Of a DNA stretch of 64,000 bases, positions 27,150-35,008 are shown piece after piece. Under the pieces are notes generated by a model that was given only the letters and a program-made list of their open reading frames with translations, was not told the DNA's origin and made no database searches. The DNA is taken from positions 5,518,001 to 5,582,000 of the forward strand of contig NZ_CP075896.1 in NCBI RefSeq assembly GCF_018604545.1. Reading direction: 5' to 3'. A program made the position numbers and the translations under genes. Every line of letters starts with the position of its first letter. Position 1 is the first letter of the stretch. The stretch is from Streptomyces koelreuteriae (GTDB lineage: Bacteria; Actinomycetota; Actinomycetes; Streptomycetales; Streptomycetaceae).

Positions 27150-29602
27150 TGGCGGCGACAACGACCGAGGCCCGCGTCCCCGCGAGCGACAGCCGGGCTG
27201 ACGGCGGTTTCACGGCCGTGCCCCGGTGGGCGAAGGACCCGGTGCCCGGGAGTGGGGTGCAGGTCAGCCGTGTCCCCGGCGAGGTGACGGCCGCCCTGCG
27301 GGCGCGGGCCCGTGAACTCGGTGTGCCGTTCGCCGCGATTCTGCTCGCGGCCCACGCGAAGGTGCTGGCCCTGCTCTCCGGCGATCCCGAGGTGCGCAGC
27401 GGTTACCTCTCCCCGGCGGGGGCGGGGATCTTCGAGGTGACCGTCGGGCCCGGCACCTGGGGTGAGCTGGTGCGGGCGGCGGGGCGGGCCGAGTCGGAGG
27501 TGCCTGCGCCCGGGCCCGGGCCCGGGCCTGAGGTGGTCTTTGCCCCTACAGGGCAGGAGGTCGTCGTCCCGTCGGTAGGCGACGGCGGCCCGCTGCTCGG
27601 CGTATCGGCAGGTGAGGACAACGGCCGGCTCGTGCTGCGGCTGCGGCACCGGACCGATCTGCTGGACGCCGACTGTGCCGCGCGGATCGGGGGGTACCAC
27701 CTCGCCGCGCTGGAGGCGATCGCCGCCGACCCCGACTCCCGCCACGACCTGGGCAGCCTGCTGTCCGCGGACGAACTCCGGTTCCAGCTCGACGAGCTGG
27801 GGGCTGGGCCGCGCCGGGCGCTGCCGGACCGTCGGTTCCATGAACTGTTCGAGGAGCGGGTGCGCCGGAATCCGGACGCCGTCGCCGTGGTTCAGCAGGG
27901 CCGCCGCCTCACGTACGCGGACCTCAATGCCCGGGCCAACCGGGCGGCCCGTGCCCTGCTGGCCGAGGGGCTCGGTCCTGAGGGCACGGTCGCCGTGGTG
28001 ACCGAGCGGGACCTCCACTGGGCGGTCGGTGTGCTCGGTGTCCTCAAGGCCGGTGGTGTGTATCTGCCTGTCGACCCGCATCATCCGCCCGGCCGCATCG
28101 GCGCGATGCTGACCCGCGCCGAGTGTGGGTACGTCCTCACCGAACCCGGCAGCACCGGGCGGCTGGACCGGGCGCTCGAGACGCTTCCCGGAATCCGGCG
28201 GCTGCTCGTCCCGGACCTCGCGGACGGGGCCGGCGACGGAACGGACCTCGGCCTGGACATAGCGGCGGACCGGCTCGCGTACGTCTTCTTCACCTCCGGG
28301 TCCACCGGGGAGCCGAAGGGCGCGCTGTGCGAGCACGCCGGGCTGCTCAACCATCTGTACGCCAAGATCGACGATCTGGGCATCGGCGAGGGCACCGTGG
28401 TGGCGCAGACGGCCTCGCAGTGCTTCGACATCTCGCTGTGGCAGCTGCTCGCCGGGCTGCTGACCGGTGGGCGGACCCTGCTGGTCGAGCAGGACGCCAT
28501 CCTCGACGCGGACCGGTTCCTGGACCGGATCGCCGGAGGACGCGTCAACGTCCTGCAAGTCGTGCCGTCGTATCTCGACGTCATCCTGTCCGCGCTGGAA
28601 CGCGTCCCCCGGGACCTGCCCGATCTGCGGTGTGTGTCCGTCACCGGCGAGGCGTTGCGCGGTGAGCTGGTCCAGCGGTGGTTCGCGGGCGGGCCCGCTG
28701 TGCGTCTGGTGAACGCCTATGGGCTGACCGAGACGTCCGACGACACCCACCACGAGGTGATGGACCGGGCGCCCGCCGGTGACCGGATCCCGATCGGGCG
28801 GCCCATCGCCAACGTGCACCAGTACGTCGTCGACGAGAACCTGCTTCCGGTGCCGCTCGGCGCGCCCGGTGCCATCGTGTTCTCCGGGGTGTGCGTGGGG
28901 CGCGGCTATGTCAACGACGCCGAACGCACCGCGCAGTCCTATCTGGAGGACCCCCACCGGCCCGGCCGACGGCTCTACCGGGGAGGCGACTTCGGCCGCT
29001 GGCGGCCCGACGGCAAGCTGGAGTTCCTCGGTCGCCGGGACGCGCAGGTCAAGATCCGGGGGTTCCGGGTCGAGATCGGCGAGGTCGAGAACACGCTGCT
29101 GCGGGTGCCCGGCGTCACGGACTGCGCGGTCGTGGTGAGTGGAGTGGAAGGGCACGGACGGCAGTTGGCCGCCTTCTGTGCGGGCGGCGGTGCGGTGAGC
29201 GCAGAGGAGCTGCGGGAGCGGCTCGCTGATCTGCTCCCCGCGTACATGGTCCCGGCGTCCTTCCACCGGCTGGACCGTCTGCCGCTCACCGCCAACGGCA
29301 AGACCGACCGCAAGGCGCTCGTGGCGCTCGCCGAGGACCTCGGCCCGGCCCGGGAATCCGGCGGCGCCCCGCGGACACCGGCCGAACGGCGGCTCGCGGC
29401 GCGCTGGGAGGCGGAACTCGGCCTGCCGCCCGGGCGGATCCGCCGCGACGACGACTTCTTCGACCTGGGCGGCACGTCCCTGACGGCGGTACGGCTCGCG
29501 GTCTCGCTGGACCGGGTGATCTCGCCGCGCGACCTCACGGGCCACCCCGTCCTGGCCGACCTGGCCCACCTGATCGACACCCGTACGAGTCACGAGAGGT
29601 GA
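27149..29602 (+). CDS. NRPS-like protein: condensation remnant, adenylation, thiolation
   Basis: Protein of 817 aa overlapping the previous stop (ATGA), with GGAGG nine bases upstream. Residues about 20-215 resemble only the C-terminal lobe of a condensation domain (FAAILLAAHAKVLALLSGD; LRLRHRTDLLDADCA), with no HHxxxDG motif. The adenylation domain spans about 225-725: FFTSGSTGEPKG (380-391), FDISLWQ (Asp427), NAYGLTETSDD, YRGGDFGRWRPDG, GRRDAQVKIRGFRVEIGEVE and Lys718 in ANGKTDRKAL. A thiolation domain ends the protein (Ser777 in GGTSLTAV). Manual alignment to GrsA gives the pocket code D-I-W-Q-S-T-A-D-D-K, whose acidic residues fit a basic diamino acid. It would activate L-2,3-diaminopropionate made by the neighbours and hand it to the Pls-like protein. 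Confidence 0.92.
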   Translation: MAATTTEARVPASDSRADGGFTAVPRWAKDPVPGSGVQVSRVPGEVTAALRARARELGVPFAAILLAAHAKVLALLSGDPEVRSGYLSPAGAGIFEVTVGPGTWGELVRAAGRAESEVPAPGPGPGPEVVFAPTGQEVVVPSVGDGGPLLGVSAGEDNGRLVLRLRHRTDLLDADCAARIGGYHLAALEAIAADPDSRHDLGSLLSADELRFQLDELGAGPRRALPDRRFHELFEERVRRNPDAVAVVQQGRRLTYADLNARANRAARALLAEGLGPEGTVAVVTERDLHWAVGVLGVLKAGGVYLPVDPHHPPGRIGAMLTRAECGYVLTEPGSTGRLDRALETLPGIRRLLVPDLADGAGDGTDLGLDIAADRLAYVFFTSGSTGEPKGALCEHAGLLNHLYAKIDDLGIGEGTVVAQTASQCFDISLWQLLAGLLTGGRTLLVEQDAILDADRFLDRIAGGRVNVLQVVPSYLDVILSALERVPRDLPDLRCVSVTGEALRGELVQRWFAGGPAVRLVNAYGLTETSDDTHHEVMDRAPAGDRIPIGRPIANVHQYVVDENLLPVPLGAPGAIVFSGVCVGRGYVNDAERTAQSYLEDPHRPGRRLYRGGDFGRWRPDGKLEFLGRRDAQVKIRGFRVEIGEVENTLLRVPGVTDCAVVVSGVEGHGRQLAAFCAGGGAVSAEELRERLADLLPAYMVPASFHRLDRLPLTANGKTDRKALVALAEDLGPARESGGAPRTPAERRLAARWEAELGLPPGRIRRDDDFFDLGGTSLTAVRLAVSLDRVISPRDLTGHPVLADLAHLIDTRTSHER

Positions 29603-29609
29603 GATCGAC

Positions 29610-30596
29610 ATGCTGTCGGCACTCTTCCGCAAGAACAGGGCCACCACGACAGAGACGACGGACGGTTTTCCGGTACTCGATGCCGAAGACATTCCGGATG
29701 CCCGGGCCGCGCTGCGCGAGCTCGTCGGCGAGCACGGGGCGGTCACCGTCCGGGGGCTCGGCCTGCGGACCCCGGACGACGTCGAGTCGGTCCTCCGCCG
29801 GGTCGCCGAGCGTCCCGTGACCGAGCGGGAGGCGTTCGCCGCCCGTGACCGCCACGCGGACGGCGTCTACTCGTCGTCGGCGTGGCCGCCCACCCAGCCC
29901 ATGTGCATGCACCATGAACTCAGCTACGCCGTCGAGTGTCCCGGCCTGCTGCTGTTCGCCTGCCTGGAGCCGCCCGTCGAAGGCGGTGCCACCGCCCTGG
30001 CCGACGCGACCGCGGTGCTGCGGGCGTTGCCCGGCGACCTCGTCGACCGCTTCGCCCGGGAGGGCTGGCTGCTCACCCGGGCCTACAACGAGGGGATCGG
30101 CGCGACACTCGGTCAGTCCTTCGGCACCGACGACCGCGGCGAGGTCGAGGCCTACTGCCGTGCCCACGCGATCGACTGGTCCTGGCGGCCGGACGGTTCG
30201 CTGCGGACCTGGCAGCACCGGCCCGCCGTCGTACGGCACCCGGTCTCCGGCCGGGACTGCTGGTTCAACCAGATCGCGTTCCTGAACGAGTGGACGATGG
30301 CGCCCGAGGTCAGGGAGTTCCTGATCGACGAGTACGGCCCCGACGGCCTGCCCTTCAACACCCGTTACGGCAACGGCGACCCGGTGCCCCCGGACGTCGT
30401 CGAGCAGATCAACAAGACCTACGAGACCCACACCGTACGGCGGCCCTGGGAACGCGGTGACCTGATGCTCGTGGACAACGTCCGCACCGCGCACAGCCGG
30501 GAGGCGTACCGGGGGCCGAGGGACGTCGTGGTGGCGATGGCCGACCCCGTGCGTCTTGGCCTGCCGGGACCGCGGCCGGGGAGGGAAGCGGCATGA
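29610..30596 (+). CDS. Iron(II)/2-oxoglutarate-dependent oxygenase, TauD/SyrP/AsnO-like
   Basis: Non-haem iron oxygenase of 328 aa. The iron-binding triad is visible as His101-x-Glu103 in MCMHHELSYA and His295 in DNVRTAHSREAYRGPRD, with the 2-oxoglutarate-binding Arg a few residues later. The H-x-E form (rather than H-x-D) and the MHHELSYA context match the SyrP/AsnO/VioC group, which hydroxylate amino acids free or bound to a carrier protein. ATG 29610 lies 8 bases after the NRPS stop, and its own stop overlaps the next ATG. It probably modifies the activated monomer, the growing chain, or an undetected second substrate. Confidence 0.92.
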   Translation: MLSALFRKNRATTTETTDGFPVLDAEDIPDARAALRELVGEHGAVTVRGLGLRTPDDVESVLRRVAERPVTEREAFAARDRHADGVYSSSAWPPTQPMCMHHELSYAVECPGLLLFACLEPPVEGGATALADATAVLRALPGDLVDRFAREGWLLTRAYNEGIGATLGQSFGTDDRGEVEAYCRAHAIDWSWRPDGSLRTWQHRPAVVRHPVSGRDCWFNQIAFLNEWTMAPEVREFLIDEYGPDGLPFNTRYGNGDPVPPDVVEQINKTYETHTVRRPWERGDLMLVDNVRTAHSREAYRGPRDVVVAMADPVRLGLPGPRPGREAA

Positions 30597-31666
30597 CCAC
30601 ACTGCACACCGTCCCGCAGACCGCCATGGCGGACACGGACACCCCGGTGGTGCCGTCCTTCGCCGTCATCCCCGGAAGCCAGGTCAAGGAGGTGCTCCAG
30701 GGCCGGGAGAAGACCGTCGTGGACGTCGTCGAGTCGACGTACCGCCTGCACGGCTCCGGCCGTACGGTCAATCCGCCGTCCTCCTTCCTGCGCTTCCCCG
30801 ACCGGCCGACGGCGCGGATCATCGCCCTGCCCGCCTCCCTCGGCGGTGAGGGCCGGGCGGACGGTCTGAAATGGATCTCCAGCTTCCCCGCCAACGTCGC
30901 CTCGGGCATCCCCCGCGCGTCCGCCGTCCTCATCCTCAACGACCCCGTCACGGGCTACCCCTTCGCCTGCATGGAGAGCTCGATCATCAGCGCCGCCAGG
31001 ACCGCCGCGTCCGCCGCGTCGGCCGCCGACCGGCTCAGCAGGGGACGGCCGCGCCCGGCCCGGCTGGGGTTCGTCGGGGCGGGGCTGATCGCCCGTTACA
31101 TCCACACCTATCTGGAGGGCACCGGCTGGTCCTTCGACGCCATCGGCGTGCACGACCTGTCGCCCGACAGCGCCGCGGGCTTCCGCACCTACCTGGAGCA
31201 GTCCGGGGCCGTCGGACGCGTCACCGTGCACGGCAGCGCCGAGGAACTGATCCGCCTCAGCGACCTGATCGTCTTCGCCACGGTCGCCGACCGGCCGCAC
31301 ATCACCGAGCCGGCGTGGTTCCGGCACAACCCGGTGGTGCTGCACGTGTCGCTGCGCGACCTCGCCCCCGAGGTGCTGCTCGGCGCCACCAACGTCGTCG
31401 ACGACATCGACCACTGCCTGCGGGCCGCCACCTCACCGCACCTCACCGAACGCCTCACCGGCAACCGCGACTTCCTGCTCGGCACGCTCGACGATGTGAT
31501 GGCGGGCCGGGTGACGGTCCCGGCCGGGCGTCCGGTGGTCTTCTCACCGTTCGGGCTGGGCGTGCTGGACCTCGCGGTCGGCGCCTACGTCTACGACGAA
31601 GTGGCCCGCTCCGGCCAATTGCGGGTCATCGACCACTTCTTTCACGAACTGAGCCGGCACGGCTGA
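30593..31666 (+). CDS. sbnB: SbnB-like N-(1-amino-1-carboxy-2-ethyl)glutamate dehydrogenase (2,3-diaminopropionate biosynthesis)
   Basis: Ornithine cyclodeaminase-superfamily enzyme of 357 aa. Family signs are KWISSFPANVASGIPRASAV, CMESSIISAARTAASAASAA and the Rossmann motif GFVGAGLIARYI near residue 158. The version next to an SbnA-like gene is the L-Dap pathway dehydrogenase: it oxidatively cleaves the SbnA product ACEGA with NAD to L-2,3-diaminopropionate and 2-oxoglutarate. The 2-oxoglutarate could directly feed the preceding oxygenase. It overlaps that gene by ATGA. Ornithine cyclodeaminase itself is less likely given the partner. Confidence 0.92.
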   Translation: MTTLHTVPQTAMADTDTPVVPSFAVIPGSQVKEVLQGREKTVVDVVESTYRLHGSGRTVNPPSSFLRFPDRPTARIIALPASLGGEGRADGLKWISSFPANVASGIPRASAVLILNDPVTGYPFACMESSIISAARTAASAASAADRLSRGRPRPARLGFVGAGLIARYIHTYLEGTGWSFDAIGVHDLSPDSAAGFRTYLEQSGAVGRVTVHGSAEELIRLSDLIVFATVADRPHITEPAWFRHNPVVLHVSLRDLAPEVLLGATNVVDDIDHCLRAATSPHLTERLTGNRDFLLGTLDDVMAGRVTVPAGRPVVFSPFGLGVLDLAVGAYVYDEVARSGQLRVIDHFFHELSRHG

Positions 31667-31710
31667 GGGCGAAACCCGTCCTCCGGCCGGCCCCGTACGA
31701 GGAGAACATC

Positions 31711-32697
31711 GTGCCTGTCATTTCCGTACCCCACGCCTTCAACGAGGAGGACCTGTACGTCGACCTCCAGCCGATGACGGGACACCGGCTCTTCCTCAAG
31801 TGCGAGGGCTTCAACTTCGCCGGTTCGATCAAACTGAAGGCCGCCACCGAGATGGTGGAGTCCGCCGAGCGCGGTGGAACCCTCAAGCGGGACTCGATCC
31901 TGGTCGAGTCCTCCTCCGGCAACCTCGGCGTCGCGCTGAGCATGATCGCCGCGAGCAAGGGCTACCGCTTCGTCTGTGTGACGGACTCCCGGTGCAACCT
32001 CGCCACCCGGCTGATGATGGAGGCCCTGGGCAGCCAGGTCCACGTCGTCTCCGACGAGCACGCCACCGGCGGTCTGCTGGGCGCGCGGCTGGCGTACCTG
32101 CGTGCCCTGTGCGCCTCGGACGACCGCTATGTGTGGCTGAGTCAGTACACCAACCCCGACAACTGGCGGGCGCACTACTTCCGCACGGCCCCGGCCATCG
32201 CCCGCTGGTTCCCGCGCCTGGACGTCCTGTTCATCGGCGTCGGCACGACCGGCACGCTGATGGGCTGCGCCCGCTGGTTCCGTTCCTGGCACCGGCCGGT
32301 GCGGATCGTCGCGGTGGACAGCGTCGGTTCCGCCATCTTCGGCGACCCGCCCGGACGGCGGATGATCCCCGGCCTCGGCATGAGCCTCAGGCCTCCGCTG
32401 CTCGACGACGGTTACGTCGACGAGGCGGTGCGTGTCGAGGAGGCCGACGCCATCCGCACCTGCCGGACCATGGCGAGGCAGGGCTTCCTGTTCGGCGGGT
32501 CGACCGGCACGGTCGTCAGCGGGGCGACGAACTGGCTGGCCCGGCACGGAGCTCCGGGCCTCACGCCCGTCGCGATCGCCCCGGACCTCGGCGAGCGCTA
32601 TCTCGACACGATCTACCAGAGCAACTGGGTGGAGGCCCTGTACGGCGACGAGGTGATCACGGACCCCCGCGCCGTGGGGACGGCGCCCTCCGACTGA
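31711..32697 (+). CDS. sbnA: SbnA-like PLP enzyme, O-phosphoserine:glutamate ligase step (2,3-diaminopropionate biosynthesis)
   Basis: Cysteine synthase-like PLP enzyme of 328 aa. GTG 31711 follows AGGAG. The Schiff-base Lys41 lies in NFAGSIKLKAA, the substrate loop is SSSGNLGVAL, and the phosphate-binding loop is GVGTTGTLMG with GGSTGTVVSG towards the C-terminus. NFAGSIK replaces the usual N-P-(G/T)-S-x-K-D of cysteine synthases, as in SbnA, which condenses O-phospho-L-serine with L-glutamate to ACEGA for SbnB. It is 44 bp downstream of sbnB, with a fresh ribosome-binding site. Together the two genes supply L-Dap. Confidence 0.92.
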   Translation: MPVISVPHAFNEEDLYVDLQPMTGHRLFLKCEGFNFAGSIKLKAATEMVESAERGGTLKRDSILVESSSGNLGVALSMIAASKGYRFVCVTDSRCNLATRLMMEALGSQVHVVSDEHATGGLLGARLAYLRALCASDDRYVWLSQYTNPDNWRAHYFRTAPAIARWFPRLDVLFIGVGTTGTLMGCARWFRSWHRPVRIVAVDSVGSAIFGDPPGRRMIPGLGMSLRPPLLDDGYVDEAVRVEEADAIRTCRTMARQGFLFGGSTGTVVSGATNWLARHGAPGLTPVAIAPDLGERYLDTIYQSNWVEALYGDEVITDPRAVGTAPSD

Positions 32698-32709
32698 CCG
32701 AGGACGGTC

Positions 32710-33408
32710 ATGCGTCCCGAGCGGCTGACATCCGCCGCCTGGGCCCGGCCTCCGGAGCCGCCCCGCCCCGGCCGGCCCCGCGTGTGGCTGGCCCGGGTGG
32801 AGGAACTCCGCGACATCGTGGCCCCGCTCGCCGACACACTGCTGGACGGCGGGGAACGGGCACGGGCCGCGGCACTGCGCCGGGCGGCGGACCGGGACGG
32901 CTACCGGGTCGCCCATGTGTGCCTGCGCCTGCTCCTCGGCGCCCACCTCCAAGTCGAGCCGTCGGACGTGACGTTCGTACGGCGACCCTGCCCGGTCTGC
33001 GGGGGCCCGCACGGGCGTCCCGACGTGCCCGGCGTGCCCCTGTGCTTCTCCCTCTCCCGCACCGACGGACTCTGCCTCCTCGCCTTCGCGGACACGGCGG
33101 TCGGCGCGGACATCGAGCGGCTGCCCGACGCGGACACCGTCGCCGCCCTCACGGAGACGCTGCACCCCCGAGAGGCCGACGAACTCGCCGCGTACCCGCC
33201 CGACCTGCGCCCCGCCGCCTTCGCCCGTGTGTGGACCCGCAAGGAGGCCTATCTGAAAGGGCTCGGCACCGGACTCGCACGCGATCCACGCCTCGATCAC
33301 CTCGGCGCGGGTGCGCGGGGGCCGCGCCGGATGCCGGGCTGGACGGTCGAAGACGTGACGTTGGGAGAGGAGGAGGCGGCGGCCGCCGTGGCGGTGGCTG
33401 AGCGGTAA
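32710..33408 (+). CDS. Sfp-type 4'-phosphopantetheinyl transferase
   Basis: Protein of 232 aa that would load phosphopantetheine onto Ser46 of the Pls-like protein and Ser777 of the NRPS. It has the Sfp motifs VGADIERL (Mg-binding) and FARVWTRKEAYLKGLGTGL (W..KEA..K), preceded by PLCFSLSRTDGLCLLAF, and a Cys-rich turn RPCPVCGGPHGRP. ATG 32710 is 12 bases after the sbnA stop. Last gene of the cluster; its final codons run into the 21-bp minisatellite. Confidence 0.93.
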   Translation: MRPERLTSAAWARPPEPPRPGRPRVWLARVEELRDIVAPLADTLLDGGERARAAALRRAADRDGYRVAHVCLRLLLGAHLQVEPSDVTFVRRPCPVCGGPHGRPDVPGVPLCFSLSRTDGLCLLAFADTAVGADIERLPDADTVAALTETLHPREADELAAYPPDLRPAAFARVWTRKEAYLKGLGTGLARDPRLDHLGAGARGPRRMPGWTVEDVTLGEEEAAAAVAVAER

Positions 33409-33668
33409 CTGTCATGCAGGGGGCGGTGGCTGTCACGCCCGGGACTGGTGGCTGTCACGCCGGGGACGGTGACTGCCAGGCCGGGACCGCTGACCCCCCC
33501 CCGGGGCCGGTCGCCGGACGGTGACCGGTCCCGGGGGGCCCGTTCATGCCGGGAAAGGTGGCCGCGCCGCCATCGCGGTGGCCGAGCAGTGACCGTACTC
33601 CGGACCGCTGACCGTCACGCCGGGGACGGTGACCGTCAGGCCGGGATCGCTGACCCTCACGCCGGGAC
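33402..33668 (+). repeat. Degenerate 21-bp minisatellite between convergent genes
   Basis: Units of the form GGTGRCYGTCACGCCGGGGAC recur with an exact 21-bp period at 33447-33467, 33468-33488 and again at 33607-33627, 33628-33648 and 33649-33668, with degraded copies between. The array reaches into the last codons of both flanking genes. A block at 33566-33596 resembles the 3' end of the transferase gene (33382-33412) at about 25 of 31 positions, as if that gene end had been duplicated into the array. A run of nine C lies near 33496. Confidence 0.85.
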
Positions 33669-34400
33669 GGAGATGACGCCGACCGGGTCGGTCGTGGGCT
33701 GGCGGGAGCCGCCTGATGGTTCCACCGTGACGCAGACGGCCGTGGCCCCGCCGAGGCGGCCGTCCAGGACGTACGCCTGGCGTCCGCCCGACCCTGACAC
33801 CAGTCCGGCCGGCCGGAACTGCCCCGGTCGGGCGTACCAGAGTTGGTAGACCTGGTCGTCGGTGAGCGGCGGCAGCCCGGAGGCGATGAACGCGGACTGT
33901 CCCTGCGCCCGGGAGGCGATCACACTCGCGGTGCCGCCGCGCGCGAGCTCACCCGTGCTGATCGTGGCGTCGGGCGCGGCCAGGACATCGGCGAGCTGCC
34001 GGTATCCGGCACGGTCCTGGGCGGCCTCCTCGCGCGCGGAGTCGGCCTCCGAGCTCTGCCACCAGGCGATGCCGCCGAGGGCCGCTGCCGCCGCCAGGGA
34101 CGCCGCCAGCGCCAGCCGGAGAGCCCGTTGCCCACGGCGTCGCCGCCGGGCCTGTGCCGCGACGGTCCGGTCCTGGGGTACGGCCGCGATCCGCTCCAGC
34201 ACCCGGCGGCGCAGGTCCGCAGGGGGTGTGCTCGTCTCTGTCGCCCCCATCGCGACGGCCGCCCCGGAGGCCTGATCGACCTCCGCACGGCAGGAGGCGC
34301 AGTCGGCCAGGTGCTCCTCGAACGCGGCTCTCTCACCGGCCGGCAGCGCGTGCAGCACATACGCGCCGACAGCGAGGTGGGGATCGTCGGTGAGGTTCAC
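33657..34400 (-). CDS. Zinc-binding anti-sigma factor, RskA-like
   Basis: Anti-sigma protein of 247 aa. The N-terminal ZAS domain has AGERAAFEEHLADCASC, that is His-x3-Cys-x2-Cys. A membrane helix covers about residues 97-115 (ALAASLAAAAALGGIAWW). The extracytoplasmic C-terminal part matches the RskA domain (LPPLTDDQVYQLWYARPGQ; GATAVCVTVEPSGGS). The GTG start at 34400 overlaps the sigma-factor stop as GTGA, so the pair is coupled. It holds the ECF sigma factor at the membrane until an extracellular or redox signal releases it. Its last codon lies inside the minisatellite. Confidence 0.94.
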   Translation of the reverse strand: MNLTDDPHLAVGAYVLHALPAGERAAFEEHLADCASCRAEVDQASGAAVAMGATETSTPPADLRRRVLERIAAVPQDRTVAAQARRRRRGQRALRLALAASLAAAAALGGIAWWQSSEADSAREEAAQDRAGYRQLADVLAAPDATISTGELARGGTASVIASRAQGQSAFIASGLPPLTDDQVYQLWYARPGQFRPAGLVSGSGGRQAYVLDGRLGGATAVCVTVEPSGGSRQPTTDPVGVISVPA

Positions 34401-35008
34401 GAGCCGGCCTCCATACAGTCGTGCAGACGCCGCAGCCCCTGACGCATCCGCGACTTGACGGTGCCGGCCGGCATCGAGAGGGCCTCGGCGACCTCCGCGT
34501 AGGTCAGCCCCTCGTAGTAGGCCAGCACCAGCGGCAGCCTCAGTTCGCGGGTCAGTTCGGTCAGGCAGCGGAAGACGACCCGCTGCTCCTCCCGCGTCTC
34601 GACCTCCTCGGCGACGGTGTCGAAGGACCGCTCCTGCTCCCGGACGGCGGCGCGCAGCTCGCGTGCGCGGCCCGCGGCGACGGACCGGACCCGGTCCACC
34701 GCGCGGCGGTGCGCGAGGGTGAGGACCCAGTTCCGGGCGGCCCCGCGCGCCGGCCGGAACCGGTCGGCGGTCCGCCACACCTCCACCATCACGTCCTGGG
34801 TCACCTCCTCCGCCTGCGCCTTGTCCCGGATCACGCGGGTGGCCAGTCCCAGCACCGTGTGCGCCAGGGCGTCGTACAGTTCGGCGAAGGCCTCCTCGTC
34901 GCCGTCGGCGGCGCGGACGAGCAGCCGGTCCAGGCCGGGGTCGTCCGCGGCCGCCGTCCGTCCCCCTTGGGTGTCACCTTCCCTCTGGGCTCCGGCTCCT
35001 CGGTCCAT
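34397..35008 (-). CDS. ECF sigma factor, SigK-like
   Basis: Sigma factor of 203 aa: region 2 (EAFAELYDALAHTVLGLATR, EEVTQDVMVEVWRTADRFRP, then RNWVLTLAHRRAVDRVRS) and region 4 (LTRELRLPLVLAYYEGLTYAEVAEALSMPAGTVKSRM). ATG 35008 has GAGGAGG 4-5 bases upstream. It is cotranscribed with the RskA-like anti-sigma gene. In actinobacteria SigK/RskA pairs control envelope or redox responses. The regulon here is unknown; autoregulation is likely. Confidence 0.94.
   Translation of the reverse strand: MDRGAGAQREGDTQGGRTAAADDPGLDRLLVRAADGDEEAFAELYDALAHTVLGLATRVIRDKAQAEEVTQDVMVEVWRTADRFRPARGAARNWVLTLAHRRAVDRVRSVAAGRARELRAAVREQERSFDTVAEEVETREEQRVVFRCLTELTRELRLPLVLAYYEGLTYAEVAEALSMPAGTVKSRMRQGLRRLHDCMEAGS

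Noticed and set aside
24663-33408. Siderophore (staphyloferrin B-like) cluster suggested by sbnA/sbnB
   Set aside because: No IucA/IucC-type synthetase, citrate enzyme, decarboxylase, iron transporter or iron box is present; the Pls-like protein points to a poly-amino acid instead.
33490-33505. Run of nine C as a frameshift or sequencing error in a gene
   Set aside because: It lies between genes inside the minisatellite, so no coding frame is affected.
33402-33668. Possible CRISPR array
   Set aside because: The 21-bp units are contiguous with no unique spacers of constant length, and no cas gene is near.
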